In this document: piece after piece, positions 17,250 to 26,021 of the stretch
How positions within the stretch are numbered: position 1 is the stretch's first letter
Layout: every line of letters begins with the position of its first letter
Assembly (NCBI GenBank): GCA_009773395.1
Contig: WRPI01000002.1
Coordinates: forward strand, 569,884-616,605
Source of the DNA: Hyphomonadaceae bacterium
Lineage (GTDB): Bacteria > Pseudomonadota > Alphaproteobacteria > Caulobacterales > Aquidulcibacteraceae
DNA: 46,722 nt
Direction of reading: 5' to 3'
Program-made: the position numbers and the translations under genes
Notes under the pieces: generated by a model
What the model was told of the DNA's origin: nothing
Database searches by the model: none
The model's input: the letters and a program-made list of their open reading frames with translations, nothing else

Positions 17250-19499
17250 ATGAGCGATACTACAGACATTGAAATGCCATCCGAACAAGGTGGGCGGATA
17301 ATTGATGAGCCTTTTGATAGGGCACTTGAGAGCCGCTATTTAATTTATGCGCTTTCAACCATCACAAGCCGTGCGTTGCCCGATGTGCGTGATGGCCTAA
17401 AGCCCGTGCAGCGCCGTATTGTGCATGCCATGGGTGAATTGGGGCTTGACGCCGATGCGCGGTTTAAGAAATGCGCGAAAATTGTGGGCGATGTTATGGG
17501 TAAGTTTCACCCGCATGGCGATAGCGCGATTTATGACACTATGGTGCGCTTGGCGCAGGATTTTTCGGTTCGCTATCCATTAATTGATGGCCAAGGCAAT
17601 TTTGGCAATATTGATGGCGATAGTGCCGCCGCATATCGTTATACCGAAGCGCGCCTAACCAATACTGGCACATTGCTGCTTGAAGGCATAGATCAAGATT
17701 GCGTTGTATTTCGCCCCACATATTCGGGTGAGGATTTTGAACCCAGTGTCTTGCCAGCAAGTTTCCCAAACCTTTTGGCAAATGGCGCGATGGGGATTGC
17801 GGTGGGCATGGCAACATCAATTCCGCCCCATAATGCGATTGAATTGATTGACGCTTGCTTGGCACTTATCGATGATAAAGACTTAAGCATTGAAGCGATT
17901 ATGGACTATGTGCCGGGGCCAGATTTTCCTACCGGTGGGATAATTATTGAGCCAAGCGAAAGCATTAAAACCGCTTATGAAACTGGTAAAGGCTCAGTGC
18001 GTTCACGTGCGCGTTGGCACACCGAAGACTTAGGGCGTGGGCAGTGGCAAATTATTGTTACCGAATTGCCATTTCAAGTGCAAAAATCACGTCTCGTGGA
18101 AAAACTCGCGGAATTAATTGAGCTTAAAAAAGCGCCATTTTTGGGCGATGTGCGCGATGAAAGCGCCGAGGATATTAGGCTTGTTTTGGAGCCCAAAACC
18201 CGCACCATTGAGGCCGATCAATTAATGGAAAGCCTGTTCCATTTGACCGAACTCGAAAGCCGTTTTTCAATCAATCTCAATGTTTTGGACGCGCATGGCG
18301 TGCCAAAATTAATGGGACTGATTGATTGTTTGAAGGCGTTTTTGGAATATAAACGCGAAATTGTAACCAAACGTGCAATTTGGCGGCGGGGCAAAATATT
18401 ATTGCGGCTAGAAATCCTTGCCGCGCTTTTAATTGCCTTTTTGAATTTGGACGAAATTATCCAAATTATCCGTGAGGAAGACGAACCAAAACAAGTATTG
18501 ATGGCGCGTTTCGCGCTTAGTGAAGTGCAGGCAAATGCGATTTTGGATACTCGCTTACGCAATTTGCGCAAACTTGAAGAAATGGCGATCGTCAAAGAAG
18601 ATGGCGAATTGAAAAGAGAATTGGACGGGCTTGATAAATTGCTGGCAAGCCAAAACTTGCTGTGGAAAAAAGTTGGCAAGGAATTGGCCGATACCCGCGA
18701 AATATTTGCTAAAGACGAAAAAATGGCAAAGCGCCGATCAACCTTCGCCGATGCGCCGTCTAAAACTCAAGTGCTTTCAAAAGAAGCTTTTATCGTCAAA
18801 GAACCAATCACAATAATATTGTCAAAGCGCGGTTGGATACGCGCCATGAAAGGCAAAATTGACGATTTGTCGAGCGTGAAATTCAAAGATGAAGACGAAA
18901 TGCATCTTAGCTTGCAAGCGCAAACCACGGATAAAATTGTAATTTTCGCAACTGATGGTCGCGCGTTCACGCTGATGGGCGATAAATTACCAACTGGTCG
19001 CGGTTTGGGCGAACCTTTGCGGCTTATGGTGGAGTTGGAAGATAGCCACGAAATATTGGCGATGTTTGTCCCATGCGAGGGCAAACAAAGGCTGATATCT
19101 TCGCAAAAAGGCTATGGTTTTATTGTCGATGAAAGCGATTTATTGTCACAAAAACGCGGCGGGCGAGTTGTAATGCCTATGGATGCTAAACAAAAGGCCA
19201 GTATTTGCGTGGCTGCGCACGGCGAATATGCAGCGATCATTGGCGAAAACCGAAAACTTCTAGTTTTCAAAATTGAGGATTTGCCAATAATGTCGCGTGG
19301 CAAGGGCGTGAAATTGCAAAGCTATCGTGATTGCAATTTATTGGATGTCACGACATTCAATGAGACACAGGGCCTAACGTGGCTTGATAGTGCAGGCCGC
19401 ACCCGTGAAATGCCAGAATGGCGCGATTATGTTGGCAGAAGGGCCAGCGTCGGGAGAATGGTTCCGCGTGGTTTTTCCAAGACTGGGAAGTTTAGTTAG
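17250..19499 (+). CDS. parC: DNA topoisomerase IV subunit A
   Basis: ParC is the DNA-breaking subunit of topoisomerase IV. The breakage-reunion domain has [19 protein letters not shown], the quinolone-region helix [19 protein letters not shown] and the catalytic tyrosine in [10 protein letters not shown]. The quinolone positions are Ser and Asp, the sensitive-type residues. A long coiled domain follows (LIEL ... [16 protein letters not shown]), then a shorter C-terminal beta-propeller-like region from about residue 500. The 749 residues and the divergent parE support ParC over GyrA. The gene ends 21 bases before a palindromic repeat that may serve as terminator. Confidence 0.94.
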   Translation: MSDTTDIEMPSEQGGRIIDEPFDRALESRYLIYALSTITSRALPDVRDGLKPVQRRIVHAMGELGLDADARFKKCAKIVGDVMGKFHPHGDSAIYDTMVRLAQDFSVRYPLIDGQGNFGNIDGDSAAAYRYTEARLTNTGTLLLEGIDQDCVVFRPTYSGEDFEPSVLPASFPNLLANGAMGIAVGMATSIPPHNAIELIDACLALIDDKDLSIEAIMDYVPGPDFPTGGIIIEPSESIKTAYETGKGSVRSRARWHTEDLGRGQWQIIVTELPFQVQKSRLVEKLAELIELKKAPFLGDVRDESAEDIRLVLEPKTRTIEADQLMESLFHLTELESRFSINLNVLDAHGVPKLMGLIDCLKAFLEYKREIVTKRAIWRRGKILLRLEILAALLIAFLNLDEIIQIIREEDEPKQVLMARFALSEVQANAILDTRLRNLRKLEEMAIVKEDGELKRELDGLDKLLASQNLLWKKVGKELADTREIFAKDEKMAKRRSTFADAPSKTQVLSKEAFIVKEPITIILSKRGWIRAMKGKIDDLSSVKFKDEDEMHLSLQAQTTDKIVIFATDGRAFTLMGDKLPTGRGLGEPLRLMVELEDSHEILAMFVPCEGKQRLISSQKGYGFIVDESDLLSQKRGGRVVMPMDAKQKASICVAAHGEYAAIIGENRKLLVFKIEDLPIMSRGKGVKLQSYRDCNLLDVTTFNETQGLTWLDSAGRTREMPEWRDYVGRRASVGRMVPRGFSKTGKFS

Positions 19500-19520
19500 G
19501 GTTGGGGCGTAAAGCGATAA

Positions 19521-19597
19521 TACCCCCCAGTCTCACTTCCGCCGCCGCGCTCCGCGCTCTGGCGGACGGGGCGTTCGACAGCCCCCCTAAATTTAGG
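19521..19597. repeat. Interspersed palindromic repeat, copy A
   Basis: This copy starts TACCCCCCAGTCTC and matches copy B at 28171 with 10 differences in the first 67 bases. It holds a CCGCC ... GGCGG stem with inner GCGC-TCC-GCGC, then a near-perfect hairpin CCCCCCTAA/TTTAGGGGGG at 19572-19591 followed by GCGGCTTTTT. The second hairpin plus T-run could end parC transcription. The element also contains the last codons and stop of the convergent membrane-protein gene. Confidence 0.8.
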
Positions 19598-20150
19598 GGG
19601 GCGGCTTTTTCATTGAGCGGCCTTGAGATATTACCACTAAACTCAACCAAAAAATCACAATAAATGTTGCACCAAAAGCAAGCCATTTTGTCGTTGTGAA
19701 TGCGCTTGCGGCCCGGCCCAATATTTCTGGTTGGGTTGGAAATATTGTCACCAAAAGCGCGACAGTGGAGTTTTCTAATAAATCCAAAACAAACATAGAA
19801 ATTATGGCGTAAAACGGCCAAGCCGCCATAGCGTGTCGGGTTTTTCGCTTCAATAACGCGATAATCCAGGCAAATTGAAGGCCATAACCAATTGGCCAAA
19901 TCAAATCGACACTCAATGCAAAGCGGCGATAACCCGCGCGCGCGGCGTCGCTGAAACCAGCCATTGTGGCGGCAGCTTCATCGGCACTATAGGCAAATTT
20001 CAAGTCCAAAATATTATTGGCTTGCCCTGGCATCCAATGCGCTAATGACCATGGAATGAGCCAAAGCACGATAAAGCAATTGGCAATTGTCACCGCAATT
20101 AAGCGCGGCCCGCTTGCAGTTTTATCAAGCCAATTGGTCAATTTTTGCAA
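19593..20150 (-). CDS. Hypothetical four-helix inner-membrane protein
   Basis: A 185-residue protein not recognised from any family. Hydrophobic segments at about 17-38, 86-99, 109-131 and 152-172 make it an integral membrane protein. Its TTG start follows directly after the TAA of the beta-barrel gene in the same frame, with no good ribosome-binding site, so it would depend on termination-reinitiation. The tail reads SMKKPPP and stops within repeat copy A, suggesting that insertion of the repeat remodelled the C-terminus. The C-terminal residues are therefore probably not conserved. Confidence 0.65.
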   Translation of the reverse strand: MQKLTNWLDKTASGPRLIAVTIANCFIVLWLIPWSLAHWMPGQANNILDLKFAYSADEAAATMAGFSDAARAGYRRFALSVDLIWPIGYGLQFAWIIALLKRKTRHAMAAWPFYAIISMFVLDLLENSTVALLVTIFPTQPEILGRAASAFTTTKWLAFGATFIVIFWLSLVVISQGRSMKKPPP

Positions 20151-20963
20151 TTAGAATACCGCGTTTAGCTTGACCGACATTGGAATGCTGACCCTCGATG
20201 AGTTGTTGTTAATTGCCGCTAGGCCAATTGCGCCATAATCAGTGTCCAAACCATCGCGATCGCTGCTGTAACGAACTCCAATTTCTGCGGCCAATTCGGC
20301 GTTGCGCGAAATTGTGTATGTCGCGCCAATATCAAATTGGGCGGCATAGACAACGCTATCATCATAAAGCCGCCACATCGCAAGTGAATCGGTTGCGGTA
20401 TGCAGGTAATTATGACCACCTTTGCTCCAAGCTGCGCCGCCACGAATTGCAAAATAAGGGCGAATTGCTTCGGAAATAAAGCCAGTGCCTAACCAATGAC
20501 GATAACCCAACTCAACCGCAGTTTCTTGCAAGTCCGACACGCTGCCGAGAAGCCTGGTGTTGCAAGCAAGGGCAACTGACGCAATGCAACCGACATCGAT
20601 ATTATTTTTGCCTGCTGCGCGCATATAAGAAACCGAACCGAAATATTCGGATAGTTCACTTATTGCGTATCGCACTTCAACCGCCGCTTTTGCGCCGGGT
20701 TCATACATATCTTTATAGTCGCGACCACGCATCATCAAAACGCCAGTGCCCGACAAATTGGAATTTAGTGTGGCGAGGTTGAGGGCGTTGGAATTGCCAG
20801 CATTCATTACTTCACCGCCAACCGCGATATCGGTGCCGATTGATGCACTAAACGACCACGGCGATGACATTTCCTGCGGTTGGGCGGCTTGGGCGGCCGC
20901 ACTTGTGGAAATTAACAAACCAGCCGCGATTGCAGTATGAAATAAAATGGCCTTTGTGCGCAT
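20151..20963 (-). CDS. Predicted outer-membrane beta-barrel protein
   Basis: Probable outer-membrane protein of the small beta-barrel (opacity/OmpA-like) type. The start at 20963 is preferred over upstream in-frame codons because GGAG lies about 6 bases before it and it begins a normal Sec signal: MRTKAILFHTAIAAGLLIST ending AAAQA|AQP. The mature part shows alternating polar and hydrophobic strands with Gly and aromatic residues, such as AAVEVRYAISELSEYFGSVSY, VELGYRHWLG, RPYFAIRGGAAWS and FDIGATYTISRNAELAAEIG, and ends in MSVKLNAVF with the terminal Phe typical of barrel-assembly signals. Function is unknown. It lies upstream of the coupled membrane-protein gene. Confidence 0.8.
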   Translation of the reverse strand: MRTKAILFHTAIAAGLLISTSAAAQAAQPQEMSSPWSFSASIGTDIAVGGEVMNAGNSNALNLATLNSNLSGTGVLMMRGRDYKDMYEPGAKAAVEVRYAISELSEYFGSVSYMRAAGKNNIDVGCIASVALACNTRLLGSVSDLQETAVELGYRHWLGTGFISEAIRPYFAIRGGAAWSKGGHNYLHTATDSLAMWRLYDDSVVYAAQFDIGATYTISRNAELAAEIGVRYSSDRDGLDTDYGAIGLAAINNNSSRVSIPMSVKLNAVF

Positions 20964-21092
20964 AATCGTCTCCAACAAACTTTGGGTTTTTCGCATTTTT
21001 GAAGCCCAAAAGTCTGTCAACTTTTGTGCAAAATGCTTCATTGGAATCACTCTTGCTGTGATTTGGTTAACAGAAGTTAACTAGCGTAAATA

Positions 21093-21860
21093 TTATGCTG
21101 TAAGGCTTTGCCAGCCATTTCGCCCCAAGCCTTCAATCGGCGCAAAGCGCGATTTGTAATGCATGGTTGCGCTATTTTCAATCCAATAGCCAAGATATAA
21201 ATAACTAAGGCCGATGGCTTTTAGGCGTTCAATTTGATCCAAAATTATGAAAGAGCCGAGGGAATATTCGGGCAAATTTGGGTTGAAGAACGAATAAACC
21301 ATCGAAGTGCCGTCAATTAGTTCGTCAATCAAACAACAGGCGACAAGCTCATTTTTGCTCCCCATGAAGCAATCCTCTCGCAAGCGATAATCGACCAGCT
21401 TGGTGTTATTAGTGCCGTCTTCAATCATCGCAATGAAGCTATCAGCATCAATGCCATACATTGCGCCGTCTTTATGTCGTGCTTCAAGATATGAGCTAAG
21501 CAAGGCGAAGCGTTCTTCATTTGCGTCTGGCGAGTTCACAAATCTTTGCAAATGGTGATTCTTGCGCAAAATTCGCCGCCATTGTTTTTTGACTTCAAAG
21601 TCTTGCACTGGGATTCGAACCGACACGCATTTTGAACACATATCGCAAGCCGGGCGGTAAAACACGTTTTGTGAACGCCTAAACCCAGCTTCAGTTAATT
21701 GACCGATGATGGCGTCCGAATTAAGCTCATCGCGATTTGTGAATATTTTGCGCTCGAGGCGGTCAGGTAAATAAGGGCAGGGCTGCGCATCGGTAATATA
21801 AAACCGAATTTGTGGATCCACTGCCACAGGTGCAAAATTACCAAATTCGCTATTGGACAT
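21093..21860 (-). CDS. bpt: Aspartate/glutamate leucyltransferase (bacterial arginyl-transferase homologue)
   Basis: Bpt transfers leucine from Leu-tRNA to proteins with N-terminal Asp or Glu, marking them for ClpS/ClpAP in the bacterial N-end rule. The 255 residues fit. The N-terminal ATE domain has PCPYLPDRLERKIFT and the Cys-rich FYRPACDMCSKCVSVRIPV. The C-terminal GNAT-like domain includes DGTSMVYSFFNPNLPEYSLG and YLYLGYWIENSATMHYKSRF, the most conserved blocks of the family. It is transcribed singly between motB and the beta-barrel gene. The specificity for Asp/Glu with leucine is inferred from the bacterial branch. Confidence 0.92.
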   Translation of the reverse strand: MSNSEFGNFAPVAVDPQIRFYITDAQPCPYLPDRLERKIFTNRDELNSDAIIGQLTEAGFRRSQNVFYRPACDMCSKCVSVRIPVQDFEVKKQWRRILRKNHHLQRFVNSPDANEERFALLSSYLEARHKDGAMYGIDADSFIAMIEDGTNNTKLVDYRLREDCFMGSKNELVACCLIDELIDGTSMVYSFFNPNLPEYSLGSFIILDQIERLKAIGLSYLYLGYWIENSATMHYKSRFAPIEGLGRNGWQSLTA

Positions 21861-21897
21861 AATTCTTATTAGTAACTTAAATCGCGAAGTTTTGCAA

Positions 21898-22758
21898 TTA
21901 TAGTGCTTGATCGGGAATTGGCGGTGCAGTGCGCTTCAATACAATTGAAATCCGTCGATTAGCTGCTTGGTATGGATCATCCGGGAATAAAGGGTCAGAG
22001 CCCGCTTTGCCCGAAATATGACCAATCCTGTCTTCAGGAAGCCCTGCATCCATCAAAATCCGTCGTGCTGCATTGGCCCTAGACGCCGAAAGTTCCCAAT
22101 TTGAATTAACCGGGTCAGGGTTTGGTGCGGCATCAGTATGGCCCGAAATCAAAATCTGATTTGGTAATTGCAAAGTAATTCGCGCCGCCGCCCTTAATAA
22201 TATTTTCGCGCGGTCGTTTGGTGTCGATGACCCTGGTTCAAACATTGAACGGCCTTCTTGATCCACTAATTGAATGCGTAAGCCTTCAGGGGTTTGATCG
22301 ACAATTACATTGCGCGATAATTCGGCAAGTTCGGGCAAATCTTGCAAGGCTTGACGAAGTGACATTTCAGCTTGCGAAAAATCACTTGCTTCTTTTTGCG
22401 CCATTTCCGCTTCTGCGGCCGACATTTTACCGTCAGCTTCGCCAGATTTGGTTTCGGGCGGTGATTTGCTGTCAAACATTGGTGCCGCGCCTTTTTGCAA
22501 AGCGCCAGTTTCACCCAAAGCCGTGCCACCCAATATGCCACCTGAACCCGAAGTAGATGCCGAAAGGCTCGCGGGGGCGAAATAATCGGCAATGCCGCGC
22601 TTTTGTTCGGGCGAAGTTGTGTTGATAAGCCACATCAGCAAGAAAAACGCCATCATCGCGGTAACAAAGTCAGCATACGCGACTTTCCACGCGCCACCAT
22701 GATGCCCGCCCGCGACTTTTTTCACTCTTTTTATTATTATTGGCCGATTTGCGGACAT
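21898..22758 (-). CDS. motB: Flagellar motor stator protein MotB
   Basis: MotB anchors the stator to peptidoglycan and conducts protons with MotA. The N-terminus KVAGGHHGGAWKVAYADFVT AMMAFFLLMWLIN (split here) carries one membrane helix at about 28-47 with the proton-binding Asp30. A linker rich in Gly, Ser, Ala and Glu follows (residues 60-135). The OmpA-like peptidoglycan-binding domain is at about 150-275, with ILISGHTDAAPN, NWELSASRANAARRIL and ANRRISIVL. No motA, chemotaxis or flagellar gene adjoins it, so its partner must be elsewhere. GGAATAG provides a weak ribosome-binding site. Confidence 0.93.
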   Translation of the reverse strand: MSANRPIIIKRVKKVAGGHHGGAWKVAYADFVTAMMAFFLLMWLINTTSPEQKRGIADYFAPASLSASTSGSGGILGGTALGETGALQKGAAPMFDSKSPPETKSGEADGKMSAAEAEMAQKEASDFSQAEMSLRQALQDLPELAELSRNVIVDQTPEGLRIQLVDQEGRSMFEPGSSTPNDRAKILLRAAARITLQLPNQILISGHTDAAPNPDPVNSNWELSASRANAARRILMDAGLPEDRIGHISGKAGSDPLFPDDPYQAANRRISIVLKRTAPPIPDQAL

Positions 22759-22850
22759 AGCTATTCCTTGCGATTACTCCACAATAGCCGCGCAAAGTTA
22801 AAATCTGGTGAGTAAAATATTTTTTGTTCCCGAGCGGTGGGAGTATTAGC

Positions 22851-22900
22851 TGTAGATTCCCCGCCCCTTGTGGGCGGGCTTAGGGATGGGGTAAAAGCAA
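22851..22900. repeat. GC-rich hairpin in the hemB-motB gap
   Basis: In the 157-bp gap between the hemB stop and motB start, CCCGCCC (22860-22866) pairs perfectly with GGGCGGG (22872-22878). No T-run follows on the minus strand, so it is not a clear intrinsic terminator for hemB. It resembles the GC-rich stems of the palindromic repeats elsewhere in the window but is too short to assign to that family. Confidence 0.45.
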
Positions 22901-22915
22901 AAATGCGGTGCGAGA

Positions 22916-23917
22916 CTATTTTCTTCCCAATTCCTTAGCCGCTTCAAGCGCCCAATAGGAAATTATCCCATCGGCACCAGCGCGTTTGAAGCATTGCAGC
23001 GCTTCCATGCGCACCCTTGCGCCATCAAGCCAGCCATTTTGAATAGCGGCTTCAAGCATTGCATATTCGCCAGACACTTGAAACGCAAAAGTGGGGCGGC
23101 CAAATTCGTCTTTTATACGGCGCAAAATATCCAAATATGGCATTCCGGGCTTTACCAAAAGCATGTCCGCGCCTTCTTCAATGTCCAGCGCGACTTCAAC
23201 CAAAGCTTCATCACTATTTTGCGGGTCCATTTGATAGGTCTTTTTGTCACCCTTTAACGCACCTTGCGAACCAATTGCGTCGCGATATGGCCCGTAAAAG
23301 GCGGACGCAAATTTTGCGGCATAAGCCATAATTTGCGTGTTATGAAAACCCGCAGCCTCCAATTCACGCCTAATAAGGCCAATACGGCCATCACACATAT
23401 CCGAAGGTGCAATAACGTCACAGCCAGCTTGTGCTTGTATCAGCGCTTGTTTGACCAAAATATTGACAGTTTCATCATTAAGCATATAGCCATTTTCATC
23501 AATCAAACCATCATGGCCATGATCAGTATAGGGGTCGAGCGCGACATCGCACATTATACCGATATTTGGCACTTGGGCTTTAATTTGCGCAACAAGTGTC
23601 GGAACTAAACCTTTTTCATTTAAGGCCTCACGACCCTCAGCGTCCTTTTTGTTCGCGTCAATATGCGGAAAAATCGCGAGCATTGGAATGCCTAAATCTG
23701 CCGCAATTTTTGCTTGTTCAATTGCCCCCAAAAATGAATGCCGAGAAATCCCTGGCATTGAGGCAATAGGTTGCGCCCCGCCGTCACCATCATGGACTAT
23801 GAGCGGCAATATCAAATCATTGACGCACAGCTCGGTTTCGCGCACCAAACGCCGCGCCCAATCGGCTTTGCGATTACGCCGTGGCCTTGCTAAAGGAAAT
23901 TGTGATGTAGGTTTCAT
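22916..23917 (-). CDS. hemB: Delta-aminolevulinic acid dehydratase (porphobilinogen synthase)
   Basis: HemB joins two 5-aminolevulinate molecules into porphobilinogen, the second step of haem synthesis; the first enzyme, HemA, is encoded at 30107. The 333 residues include the two Schiff-base lysines, Lys202 in MAYAAKFASAFYGPYRD and Lys256 in DMLLVKPGMPYLDILR. The metal-site segment reads CDVALDPYTDHGHDGLID, with Asp where zinc enzymes have Cys, so this is the Mg-type common in Alphaproteobacteria. DMCDGRIGLIRRELE is the active-site lid region. The gene is 23 bases downstream of the MCP start-side neighbour's end and reads toward motB. Confidence 0.95.
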   Translation of the reverse strand: MKPTSQFPLARPRRNRKADWARRLVRETELCVNDLILPLIVHDGDGGAQPIASMPGISRHSFLGAIEQAKIAADLGIPMLAIFPHIDANKKDAEGREALNEKGLVPTLVAQIKAQVPNIGIMCDVALDPYTDHGHDGLIDENGYMLNDETVNILVKQALIQAQAGCDVIAPSDMCDGRIGLIRRELEAAGFHNTQIMAYAAKFASAFYGPYRDAIGSQGALKGDKKTYQMDPQNSDEALVEVALDIEEGADMLLVKPGMPYLDILRRIKDEFGRPTFAFQVSGEYAMLEAAIQNGWLDGARVRMEALQCFKRAGADGIISYWALEAAKELGRK

Positions 23918-23940
23918 AAAATTGGTTTAGCGTATTTAGA

Positions 23941-25254
23941 CTAGCCACGTCCAACAATTTTGCGCGCAGATTGCAAAAACTCTCGCAATTCCTGATTGAG
24001 ATGGCCAGCATCATCACCAAGTTTTTGTGCCGAACTATTGACATTTGTCGCTTGCGCCGAAGTTTGTTTAATGGCTGCCAAGACCGTATTTACATTTTGC
24101 GCAACTTCATCACTGCGGTTCGCGGTTTGGTGAATGGCTTCGCTTATGTCTTTTGACGATTTAAGTTGGTTTACCACGGCAATCGAAATGGTTTGCGAAA
24201 TTTGGGTTAGCTCTTCCACAGTTGCCACAAAACTCTCAATGGTTTCATTGGCTTTATGCGCAGTTTGTTCAATTGTTTGAATTCGCTCAACAATATCGTC
24301 GCTTGCTTTGGCGGTTTGATCCGCCAGTGATTTCACTTCATTGGCAACAACCGCAAAAGCGGCGCCATGTTCGCCCGCCCGCACTGCTTCGATGCTGGCA
24401 TTGAGAGCCAAAAGCCGAGTTTGCCCGGCGACTTTGCGGATAATTTCTGCAATCGGCGCAATTTCATTGGTCGCTACTTCCAATTGATTCATTGCCGAAC
24501 GGGTTTCACTTACTTGGACCGAAGCACTTTCATTTAATTCGCGCGATAAGTTCAATGAATCATCAATTTGGCTCGAAGTATCGCTTAAATTATCAGCAGA
24601 TTTTGCAACAAAATGGGCGTCAGTTGTCGTCGCCACTGCGCTTTCGCCTATCACAGATACGCCAGTTTCGGCGTGGTTATTGGCCTCAATCATTTGGGTT
24701 GAATCACTGCTCAAGCTTGATGATGCAACAATAAAGCGCCCCAAGACTTCTTCGGTAGTGATTTCCGCGCCTTTGACCAATTCACCAAATTGCGTAAAGC
24801 GGTTGTCCATAGCCGAAAGCGCCATATTCACCGTTTTTGCGGCCTGCCCATAAGTGCCAAGAATGCCGCGCTCAATTATGCGACGATGAAAATTGCCACT
24901 CTGCACTGCGCCAAATGCAGCTTTGGCTTCGCGCACAAATGCATCCGACATATCAAGGACGTGATTAACGCTATCGCCTAATTGAGACAATTCACCGCCA
25001 TCGCCGAGCAAAATAATACGCGGTTCCAAATCACCTTTTGCGGCTTGCTCGCAAGTGGCGCTGATTATTTTTATGCCGCTAATCAATTTTTGCAGAAGCA
25101 CAAATGAAAATATTATCGCGCCGAGGCCGACAATCAAGCCAAGCCAAGTTAATGCGCTTTGCTGCAAGGCTGTGCCGACAATCGCGAAGCCGGCACAAAT
25201 TGCGGCTATTGCAAAAGAAATTTTAAGCTGCGAGAGAGAAGATGAAGCGGTCAT
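23941..25254 (-). CDS. Methyl-accepting chemotaxis protein lacking a large sensor domain
   Basis: A chemoreceptor signalling protein. Two closely spaced hydrophobic segments at about 11-29 and 34-54 leave almost no periplasmic loop. A HAMP-like region follows (about 55-150, ISATCEQAAKGDLEPRI and a second SGNFHRRI unit), then the signalling domain with the hairpin tip QTRLLALNASIEAVRAGEHG and VVANEVKSLADQTAKASDDI. With no periplasmic sensor it must take input from elsewhere. The PAS gene just upstream overlaps it by 32 bases, giving the PAS-membrane-HAMP-signalling order of Aer receptors across two polypeptides. The start ATG lies inside the PAS 3' end, so translation is coupled. Confidence 0.9.
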   Translation of the reverse strand: MTASSSLSQLKISFAIAAICAGFAIVGTALQQSALTWLGLIVGLGAIIFSFVLLQKLISGIKIISATCEQAAKGDLEPRIILLGDGGELSQLGDSVNHVLDMSDAFVREAKAAFGAVQSGNFHRRIIERGILGTYGQAAKTVNMALSAMDNRFTQFGELVKGAEITTEEVLGRFIVASSSLSSDSTQMIEANNHAETGVSVIGESAVATTTDAHFVAKSADNLSDTSSQIDDSLNLSRELNESASVQVSETRSAMNQLEVATNEIAPIAEIIRKVAGQTRLLALNASIEAVRAGEHGAAFAVVANEVKSLADQTAKASDDIVERIQTIEQTAHKANETIESFVATVEELTQISQTISIAVVNQLKSSKDISEAIHQTANRSDEVAQNVNTVLAAIKQTSAQATNVNSSAQKLGDDAGHLNQELREFLQSARKIVGRG

Positions 25255-25807
25255 AATCTATATTTGCATCCTCAAGAGTTTTAACTAAAGCAGCCAAAGA
25301 AGCTGCCATACCGTCTTTGCCATTTGCATGGCTTTTTTCAATTTCCAATAATTGTGCATAAATTGGCTTAATGGTTGCCAAAGCGCTTTCATCGGGTGCG
25401 CGGCGATTTGAATGATAACCAATTAGAATATTGTCGGCATCATAAGTCGGCGTGACATGGGCGAAAACCCAATAATGATCGCCATTGGCGGCGTAATTAA
25501 GCACATAAGCGAAAGTCTCGGTGCCAGCCGCAATTCTGTCCCACAAAAACTTGAATACGCAACGCGGCATATCGGGGTGACGAATTATCGAATGCGGCGC
25601 GCCAATTGCGTTTTCCTCGCTTAGAGCTGCCATTTTATAAAAAGTGTCATTCGCATAAGTAATATTGCCTTTAAGATCCGTTTTGGAGACAATAAGTTCG
25701 TTCATGCCCATTTTGCGCTCAACACCAGTTGGTTTGATATGGGTGTGAAACTTGCGATTGGCAGTTTTGCCAGATTTAGTTTTGGGGCGAAATGAAAAAA
25801 TATTCAT
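25223..25807 (-). CDS. Aer-like PAS-domain sensor protein
   Basis: A 194-residue soluble protein with one PAS domain at about residues 25-130, including ELIVSKTDLKGNITYANDTF, SIIRHPDMPRCVFKFLWDRI and NYAANGDHYWVFAHVTPTYD. These are the hallmarks of the Aer/PAS chemoreceptor type (FAD or haem redox sensing). A helical tail of about 55 residues follows. The ATG at 25807 is preferred to a TTG 24 bases upstream. The last 32 bases overlap the start of the methyl-accepting gene in another frame. I infer that this protein senses energy or redox state and signals through that partner. The bound cofactor is not known. Confidence 0.85.
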   Translation of the reverse strand: MNIFSFRPKTKSGKTANRKFHTHIKPTGVERKMGMNELIVSKTDLKGNITYANDTFYKMAALSEENAIGAPHSIIRHPDMPRCVFKFLWDRIAAGTETFAYVLNYAANGDHYWVFAHVTPTYDADNILIGYHSNRRAPDESALATIKPIYAQLLEIEKSHANGKDGMAASLAALVKTLEDANIDYDRFIFSLAA

Positions 25808-26021
25808 GGTGATTCTTTTCGATTGTGCCAATTGCGGTAGGGGAATTACTAAGTGCGAATGCTTAACAAGGATTAAATTTGGAACTGCTTGCTGGGAAAA
25901 ATATGTCCTTCAGTTAAGGGAAGCATTTAAGCGTGCGCGGTTTTGTCGCAGGTGAATGATGCTCTATCAATTAGCGCGAACCTTGATATTTTATTGATAC
26001 AATTTGAACTGGAGCGAACCA

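Noticed and set aside
20150-20153. Single fused protein from the beta-barrel and the membrane protein
   Set aside because: They are in one frame, but TAA separates them, the barrel ends in a normal terminal Phe, and the second protein is a helical inner-membrane type.
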